From NCBI GenBank assembly GCA_029550865.1, contig JAKPGM010000072.1:1-52573 (forward strand): a stretch of DNA of 52,573 bases, written 5' to 3'. The stretch is from Bacteroidota bacterium. Lineage in GTDB: Bacteria; Bacteroidota; Bacteroidia; Bacteroidales; DTGW01. Below are positions 47,389 to 52,573 of the stretch, piece after piece. A program made the position numbers and the translations under genes. The notes under the pieces were generated by a model. The model was not told the DNA's origin. It did not search any database and worked only from the letters and a program-made list of their open reading frames with translations. Numbering within the stretch: the first letter of the stretch is position 1; every line of letters starts with the position of its first letter.

Positions 47389-48327
47389 TTAACTTTCGAA
47401 ATGATGAACATATTCAATAGCTTTCTCTTTATCCTCTTCCTTAACAGGCACACTTCGCCCCTTTGGCGGCAGGTAATAAACGCGAGGCTTGGTACCCAAT
47501 TCGGGCATAAGCTGATAAGCTCCATTTTTTTCGAGCAACTCGCTCAGCCGCATGGTTTCATGGGTGGTACCATTGGTCACTACATCTTCATTTTCATCGC
47601 CAAACCAATATACCCCATTGGGACAGGCCGAAACACAATAGGGCAACTTACCCTCCCGCAATCGGTCGGCACTCATCAGACACTTGGTAATGGTCCCCTT
47701 ACGCTGAGGTAGATTGAGCTCAACATTATATTCCATATTGGCATCTTCCTTAGCATATAGGGGCTCAATCCAGTTGAACATACGGGCATTGTATGGACAG
47801 GCTGCAATGCAAAAACGGCAACCAATACAACGCTGGTTGTCGATGAGTACTACTCCATCCTGTCGTTTAAAGGTGGCATCAACTGGACACACCGATACAC
47901 AGGGCGGATTGTCGCAGTGCTGACAGGGTTTGGGCATATAATAAGCCGGCGTATGCTCCGAAGCTTGCATCACCAACACATTCATATGGCTTTGCTCGGG
48001 ACGAAGATGATGCGCCTGCTGGCAGGCCGACATACAACGCTGTGCGTTCTTACATTTTGCCAGATCTATTACCCAAATCCACCGCTTGCCAGGAATACCT
48101 TCGCGTCCTCGACGTTGAAGTTCACTCAGGGCTTCCTTGTTAACTTTCAACTGATGGGTATGCTCTGCTATCTCCTTGATGTGTGGAACACCTTTCTTTT
48201 TATGCTCGTAATGCAGCGCCGAAGCTATAGCTCCACCTGCCAGTACCGAACCTCCTCCCCACAACGCTAACTGCTGCAGAAATTTCCTGCGTGATGCATT
48301 CTTTAGTCCTGTACGTATGTTTCCCAT
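47389..48327 (-). CDS. Tat-exported four-cluster-type Fe-S protein (NrfC/ActB2-like) with two missing cysteines
   Basis: A 312-residue periplasm-facing electron carrier. The Tat signal has SRRKFLQQLAL (Arg13-Arg14). Four Cys motifs are seen. Motif I is C92-A95-C98-C102 (Ala in place of the second Cys); motif II C135-C138-C143-C147 is complete; motif III C167-C170-C173-C177 is complete; motif IV is C216-S219-C231-C235 (Ser in place of the second Cys). So two of the four cluster sites have only three cysteines and may hold [3Fe-4S] clusters or be lost. It heads the operon with NrfD and cytochrome c. Leader element F lies about 215 bp upstream. Confidence 0.9.
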   Translation of the reverse strand: MGNIRTGLKNASRRKFLQQLALWGGGSVLAGGAIASALHYEHKKKGVPHIKEIAEHTHQLKVNKEALSELQRRGREGIPGKRWIWVIDLAKCKNAQRCMSACQQAHHLRPEQSHMNVLVMQASEHTPAYYMPKPCQHCDNPPCVSVCPVDATFKRQDGVVLIDNQRCIGCRFCIAACPYNARMFNWIEPLYAKEDANMEYNVELNLPQRKGTITKCLMSADRLREGKLPYCVSACPNGVYWFGDENEDVVTNGTTHETMRLSELLEKNGAYQLMPELGTKPRVYYLPPKGRSVPVKEEDKEKAIEYVHHFES

Positions 48328-48543
48328 GCCTTTGGATTTTCAAAGTATAACCAATATAAGGAAAAAAAGTTTAAAAGACCTTAAAATATTATTATATGAT
48401 TTGAAAACAATGTTGGATAGAAAAAAGTAAAGTAAAAAAACCTGCCTATAAACAACTTAAAAGGGAATGCCCATTTGACAGAGAAACATATCAACGATAA
48501 TAGTTTAATACTTCAAAAAATGTTTTATCCTTTCTTATTTTTT
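48328..48543. other. Intergenic region between the Fe-S gene and leader element F
   Basis: About 215 bp of very AT-rich DNA that would form the 5' region of the respiratory operon. I found no exact TAnnTTTG box; TATACTTTG at 48343-48351 (minus) misses by one base of spacing. No ORF or hairpin is convincing. Confidence 0.35.
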
Positions 48544-48684
48544 ATCCGAAAAATAATTTTAAAAATATTTCTTAAGGGGTCGGATGAAACTCGCATGTAA
48601 TATGTTAGGTACCCCAAAATCAAGCAAGTATGCGAAACTATTTTCATACTCGCTTATAAATACTGCAACAATGCCCATTTTCAT
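48544..48684 (-). promoter_or_regulatory. Leader element F (intact but without adjacent gene start)
   Basis: Full-length copy: starts ATGAAAATGGGCATTGTTGC, includes TTACATGCGAGTTTCATCCG and ends TTTTTCGGATAAA. The inverted repeat ATCCGA/TCGGAT is kept, but the final ATG has become ATA, so no gene starts at the end. The next gene in the same direction (Fe-S protein) starts 217 bp on. An internal inverted repeat GTATG...CATAC is also kept. It shows that the peptide frame can remain intact where the start codon is gone. Confidence 0.6.
48559..48684 (-). CDS. Leader ORF of element F, 41 residues
   Basis: Small ORF MKMGIVAVFISEYENSFAYL...HASFIRPLKKYF. By eye it shares 22 of 41 positions with the leader frame before the second SusD (including EYEN, YLLDF and RPLKK) and has exactly the length of the leader ORF before GH97. 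No signal or domain is seen. Preservation of the frame across two loci in different functional clusters is the main hint that it may be a real peptide. Confidence 0.4.
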   Translation of the reverse strand: MKMGIVAVFISEYENSFAYLLDFGVPNILHASFIRPLKKYF

Positions 48685-48728
48685 TCAAAAGCAACAAAAG
48701 CATATAGCGAAATGATAATCTTACCGAG

Positions 48729-51413
48729 CTACTTTCTTAACAATAACCACCATGCTTTTTCAGCCCAATAAGGTTTCGTGGGCGTTTTAAATTCACTGGC
48801 CAGATTATTGTCGGTAATCAAATAACGGCCCGACCATGCCAGGATTTTATCCCGCAAATTCTCATGAAAAGCTGAATTAGCAATACTCTCAAGCGATTGT
48901 GCGCTCACCGAATCCAGTTGATATACTGGTGTTTCGGCATAGTAAAAATTCTTCAATGCTGCCATTTTAACCTCAAAATCAGCAGGGAAGGGAGTATCGC
49001 TTCCAGCCACAAAATTACTGTAACGGGTAATGTATTTAAACACATGGGCAGCAGTATAAACTATATCCTCCGACCCTGTAGTATTATAAAACATTACCCC
49101 ACCCGGCGTTAGGTGACTTTTGCAAAGCTCCAGGAATTCTTTCGAAACCAGATTATTAATCTGACTGCGCCAGTGGTAAGTAGTGTTCATGAGGATAAAA
49201 TCAAATTTTTTATCGGTACGACTCAGCCACCGCCTGCCATCGTCAATATGTATCGAAACTTTTGGATGGCTTAGTATACCTACATGAGATGGATATTGCC
49301 TGATTAAGTGAAGATAACCCGGATTAATTTCCACAATATCCAGCGTTTTTAGTGGGCGGTAGAATGTCAATACATTGGACCATGAACCAGAACTCAAACC
49401 AATTTCAAGGATACTATCCGCATCAGGTTTCAAGGCAGCCACTGCATACGCCCGGTCAATCATATTGCGATTATGCGAAAGGGTATAATTCATCCGTCCA
49501 TCGTACATGCCCCCACCTATTACTACATCGTCTCCCTCATCCTCTGCAATGGTGCATATTATTCCATGCTTGTTCTGAATAACGTACTTTAACGATTGTC
49601 CCCAATACCACTGATTGAGCTGAATTTTCTCAAAAAGATGTTTGTACATTCGAGGATATGAGATTAATAAAATAAGCGCAATTACGTATAAGGCCGGTTG
49701 GTAAAGACGAGCTAAACTCAATTTACCAGCCTGCGAAATTATCCACAACAGAGCAGCCACCGAAACTGACAAAATACTCAGGAAAAATGCATTTTGTTCA
49801 AATGTCCACCTGTCGAGCAGTAAAAAGCCTGTGAGAACCGGACCCAGTGTTGAACCTACGATGTTAGCAAAATATATCCAGGATACCTGTTTGCCTACTC
49901 CCACCCCCGAACGCACTGCATACTGTGTAATTAAAGGAAAATTCATACCCATCAGCAAAGAGATGATTCCTGCCACGATATATATGAAAGTGGTAGTTTT
50001 TTCATTATAAATTTTCGTGGCCAGCCATCCAAATGCGGGTATACTTACAAAATAAAGAATCGATGCCGAAAATATTATCCACGACAGAGCTCGTACAATA
50101 CCTTGAATGTCATATCTTTTGCAAACATAGGAAGCCAAAAGCGAGCCCAGTGCTATGCCCACAAGTACCGACCCAATCAACATCCCAAAAACTTCGGCCT
50201 TGCCACCCGTAAAATAAGAAATTAAACGTATCCATAAAATCTCCTGACTCATGGCAATATAGCCGGTCATGAATGACAAAAAGAGCATGCCTACAAAAAA
50301 CCATGAAATTCGAAAAACACTATCGTGGCTTTGAACTTGAGTATCCTGTTTAATCTGCTGCGTATAGGTACGGATAAATCTTAGTCCAAAGAAAGCTACA
50401 ATAAGATTGCACAACGAAGCAAAAAATACGGAAAAATGCATGCCGGTATATATAAACAAAACCTTTACGGTAAAGAAACTTGCCAATGCTGAGCCAATGG
50501 TATTAATAAAGTATAAAAACGATACCGTTGTTCCAACCCTTTTGATGGTTCGATGAAAATATTCAACCAGCACCGGTAAGGTGGCACCCATGCACATGGT
50601 AGGGATTAACAAAATGCCATATATGGTTAAAGCTATAGTCCATGACGAAGAATGTAGGGTAAGGTGATAGATCTTCTCGAACAAAAACAAGCTGGTAAAA
50701 CCAAATAACCCAATGAAGGCTTCGCACACTGTAAACATGTGAGGGAGATATTGCGGCCACCTGCGCGATAAGTACCCTCCCAGTAACGCCCCCAATCCCA
50801 GACCCAACATAAATATTGACACAACCACTGTAACGGTTTCAATATTTACGCCAAAAAACATGAACAAAGCACGCTGCCATACCACCTGATAAATAAGCGC
50901 TGCAAACCCTGAAAGAAAGAATAACAGATAAAGTCTGTGATTTTTAATTTGATCAGTATTCATGGTTACACCTGCCTCACGGGCATAAAAGTTAAAAATG
51001 GTAAACATTTGAATAACCAATACCAACATCAAAATCAGGTAAGTGTTAATCTGGTAACCCCAATAACCCATGCCTGTAAGCAGTAGTGGCAAAAAAGCCC
51101 ATACTTCCTTGCGCACGTATAGATGCAACTTTTCCTTCAAAAGCGAATTTCGCGACAGAAAATAGTAAATAACTAAACGATACAAATACAATGCTATTGG
51201 CATTAAGATGGCTCCTAATACAATTCGAAGCCCCATATGATATTGATTCCAAACTTCAGGCTTGAGAAAATCGGTTACAGCCTTCCCCCTACTTTCGTCA
51301 ATGAGCAAGCTAAACCAGTTGAGCTGAAAATTTATACCAGCAAAGGCGGCCAGTACAATAAATAATAGTTCATTTTTCCAGGAACTACGTCGAATTACTT
51401 TTAAAAAATCCAT
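48729..51413 (-). CDS. Membrane-fused spermidine/spermine synthase-like protein
   Basis: An 894-residue protein. The N-terminal two thirds (to about 605) hold many hydrophobic helices in an MFS-like arrangement (LYLLFFLSGFAALIYQVVWQRAL; FMLGLGLGALLGGYLSRRWPQ; CMGATLPVLVEYFHR). The C-terminal third is a Rossmann domain like polyamine aminopropyltransferases (ILEIGLSSGSWSNVL, LDIVEINPGYLHLI, IHIDDGRRWL, FDFILMNTTYHWR). The glycine loop and the catalytic Asp region differ from true spermidine synthase, so the substrate is unknown. It is a single gene between spacers, unrelated to the respiratory genes as far as can be seen. Confidence 0.85.
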   Translation of the reverse strand: MDFLKVIRRSSWKNELLFIVLAAFAGINFQLNWFSLLIDESRGKAVTDFLKPEVWNQYHMGLRIVLGAILMPIALYLYRLVIYYFLSRNSLLKEKLHLYVRKEVWAFLPLLLTGMGYWGYQINTYLILMLVLVIQMFTIFNFYAREAGVTMNTDQIKNHRLYLLFFLSGFAALIYQVVWQRALFMFFGVNIETVTVVVSIFMLGLGLGALLGGYLSRRWPQYLPHMFTVCEAFIGLFGFTSLFLFEKIYHLTLHSSSWTIALTIYGILLIPTMCMGATLPVLVEYFHRTIKRVGTTVSFLYFINTIGSALASFFTVKVLFIYTGMHFSVFFASLCNLIVAFFGLRFIRTYTQQIKQDTQVQSHDSVFRISWFFVGMLFLSFMTGYIAMSQEILWIRLISYFTGGKAEVFGMLIGSVLVGIALGSLLASYVCKRYDIQGIVRALSWIIFSASILYFVSIPAFGWLATKIYNEKTTTFIYIVAGIISLLMGMNFPLITQYAVRSGVGVGKQVSWIYFANIVGSTLGPVLTGFLLLDRWTFEQNAFFLSILSVSVAALLWIISQAGKLSLARLYQPALYVIALILLISYPRMYKHLFEKIQLNQWYWGQSLKYVIQNKHGIICTIAEDEGDDVVIGGGMYDGRMNYTLSHNRNMIDRAYAVAALKPDADSILEIGLSSGSWSNVLTFYRPLKTLDIVEINPGYLHLIRQYPSHVGILSHPKVSIHIDDGRRWLSRTDKKFDFILMNTTYHWRSQINNLVSKEFLELCKSHLTPGGVMFYNTTGSEDIVYTAAHVFKYITRYSNFVAGSDTPFPADFEVKMAALKNFYYAETPVYQLDSVSAQSLESIANSAFHENLRDKILAWSGRYLITDNNLASEFKTPTKPYWAEKAWWLLLRK

Positions 51414-51789
51414 ATGAACACAAATTAGATTGTTTTGATCAACACAAACATAATGAATTTTTACATTCCTGTATCTTTAGAATAAAAATTCTACTATTAA
51501 AAAAACAGTAGATGGGAAAAATTATAATTGATAAAGCTATCTGCTACAGGAATAGTCAGTGAATAAAGACTAAAGAATGCAAGCATTTATACCATTCCCA
51601 TCGCTCGAACATCCCTCACTGGGGTTCTTCAGCACAACCTGTTTTCTTTCGGTACAACGAGTTTAAAATTTTTATTTTTAACTTATCAAAAAAAACATCC
51701 TGTTCTCAAGCGCTATCTTTGAAGAACGAGTTACTATAGGCATCTGACACAGAATAAATGTATATCCTGCGAAGTACCCGAGAAGCCAT
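51414..51789. other. Intergenic region, no gene seen
   Basis: A 376-bp AT-rich spacer between the glycosyltransferase stop and the membrane-fused synthase start. Apart from a candidate promoter box at 51445 I find no ORF, repeat or strong hairpin. Confidence 0.45.
51445..51452 (-). promoter_or_regulatory. Candidate -7 box (TATGTTTG) of the membrane-fused synthase gene
   Basis: CAAACATA on the plus strand is TATGTTTG on the minus strand, an exact TAnnTTTG. It would give a leader of about 25 nt before the ATG at 51413. The -33 TTTG is not evident. Confidence 0.33.
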
Positions 51790-52573
51790 TCACATGACCG
51801 AGCACAAATACCCGAGCTTATAAATATCGAACATCCACAAGGCTGGTTTGCCTTTTAACAATAACCTGCGAAGCACTGGACGAAACAACCAAAAAATTGC
51901 CCGTGTCAAATATATTAGCTTGTATCGACGTAATATGTAAGCGGTTCTTAAAAGCTTATTTTGCGATATAAACAGGGGATCGTTTTCGAGCAATGTATTG
52001 GCAATATAGTATAGGTTATACACTGCCTTTTCGGTTTTCTGTAGAAACACTCTAGCCTCTTCAAGATGCAAGTGAAATACTGGATTATCGATATGCAGCA
52101 AAGGGACGTGATGCTGCAAAAGTCGAAACCCCAACAAGGTATCCTCATGCCCATACTGCCTAAGCCGTTCGTCAAACGGATAGCGACCCAGCGTATCTTT
52201 TCTAATGCAGAAATTTCCAGTCATAAACGACCGATAGGGCTGTTGTTGCCGTTCCACCAGCGGTCGACACTCTCGCACCTTGCCATAATGCCAGCGCAAT
52301 AACTGTTTACCATCATCCGGACTGTCGGGCATGCGTATGCCACCACAGATAACCTCCACTCCCGGATTTCGTTCAATCGCTTCCAGGTAACGTTTTAAAA
52401 ACTCACTATCGACAGGCATCACGTCGCTATCGAGAAATAACAACCAGTCGTACCGGACATACTTCAGAAACAAATTTCGCACAGCAGCCCGACCTATGTT
52501 TGAGGGCAATACAATATACTGTGCCATTTCACGCACCTGCGCATTGATTTGTTGCCACTCGGCTGGCGAACCA
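51790..52573 (-). CDS. Family 2 glycosyltransferase, N-terminus cut by the window edge
   Basis: Partial GT2-type enzyme; the frame is open to the end of the window (GSPAEWQQINAQVREMAQYI), so the true start is outside. GT-A features: YDWLLFLDSDVMPVDSEFL (DxD-type metal site), RSFMTGNFCIRKDTLGR and DERLRQYGHEDTLLGFRL (the ED catalytic motif). The C-terminal half is basic and hydrophobic and may sit on the membrane. It would add a sugar to a cell-envelope polysaccharide or lipid; the acceptor is unknown. The family's first strand and the nucleotide-base site are missing here only because of the cut. Confidence 0.85.
   Translation of the reverse strand, partial: GSPAEWQQINAQVREMAQYIVLPSNIGRAAVRNLFLKYVRYDWLLFLDSDVMPVDSEFLKRYLEAIERNPGVEVICGGIRMPDSPDDGKQLLRWHYGKVRECRPLVERQQQPYRSFMTGNFCIRKDTLGRYPFDERLRQYGHEDTLLGFRLLQHHVPLLHIDNPVFHLHLEEARVFLQKTEKAVYNLYYIANTLLENDPLFISQNKLLRTAYILRRYKLIYLTRAIFWLFRPVLRRLLLKGKPALWMFDIYKLGYLCSVM

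Overview
The window reads as a chromosome segment of a Bacteroidota (Bacteroidales-like) polysaccharide degrader that respires oxygen. The signs are SusC/SusD pairs, Bacteroidota-type lipoproteins, three proteins ending in type IX secretion (T9SS) sorting domains, few Shine-Dalgarno sites, AT-rich leaders and a caa3-type cytochrome oxidase. I cannot name the genus.

Region 1 (1-1042) has no convincing gene. It holds two families of dispersed GC-rich hairpin repeats, a direct repeat of about 115 bp and a 164-bp foldback. Region 2 (1043-35759, almost all on the minus strand) is a large polysaccharide utilisation locus. In transcription order it has GH43 and GH30_8 enzymes with T9SS tails, a plus-strand LamG-like T9SS protein, then SusC-SusD-SusC-SusD-DUF1735, GH43, a two-headed CE1 esterase, GH97, GH31, a CE1 esterase, GH9, GH43 and GH29. 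A GH11/CBM60 xylanase lipoprotein and a sulfatase-modifying-factor-like lipoprotein follow on the plus strand (36606-38652). GH30_8, GH11, the GH43s and the CE1 enzymes point to decorated xylan (glucuronoarabinoxylan) as the main target. T9SS and lipoprotein enzymes would cut at the surface, the SusC/D pairs would import oligomers, and GH43/GH31/GH97/CE1/GH29 would strip side chains. No regulator lies in the window.

Region 3 (38849-48327, minus strand) is a respiratory cluster: a Tat-exported four-motif Fe-S protein, an NrfD-like quinol-site membrane protein, a monohaem cytochrome c, a DoxX-like protein, SCO1, cytochrome oxidase I-III-IV-II (subunit II carries haem c) and haem O synthase. It looks like a compact quinol:cytochrome c reductase plus caa3 oxidase. 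A cobalamin adenosyltransferase follows. Region 4 (48729-52573) has a membrane-fused spermidine-synthase-like protein and a partial family 2 glycosyltransferase.

The most unusual signal is a dispersed leader of about 140 bp in the 5' intergenic regions of unrelated genes (GH97, second SusD, first SusC, SCO1; a further copy upstream of the Fe-S protein; decayed copies elsewhere). It lies in the direction of the gene that follows. Full copies encode a 40-45-residue peptide beginning MKR-A/T-C-IA. They end in an inverted repeat CATCCGA...TCGGATG whose last three bases are the start codon of the downstream gene. The peptide frame runs through the 5' arm of this hairpin and usually stops about 12 nt before the downstream ATG. 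That suggests a translation-coupled switch, or a mobile leader that supplies the start codon. I do not recognise it as a described element.
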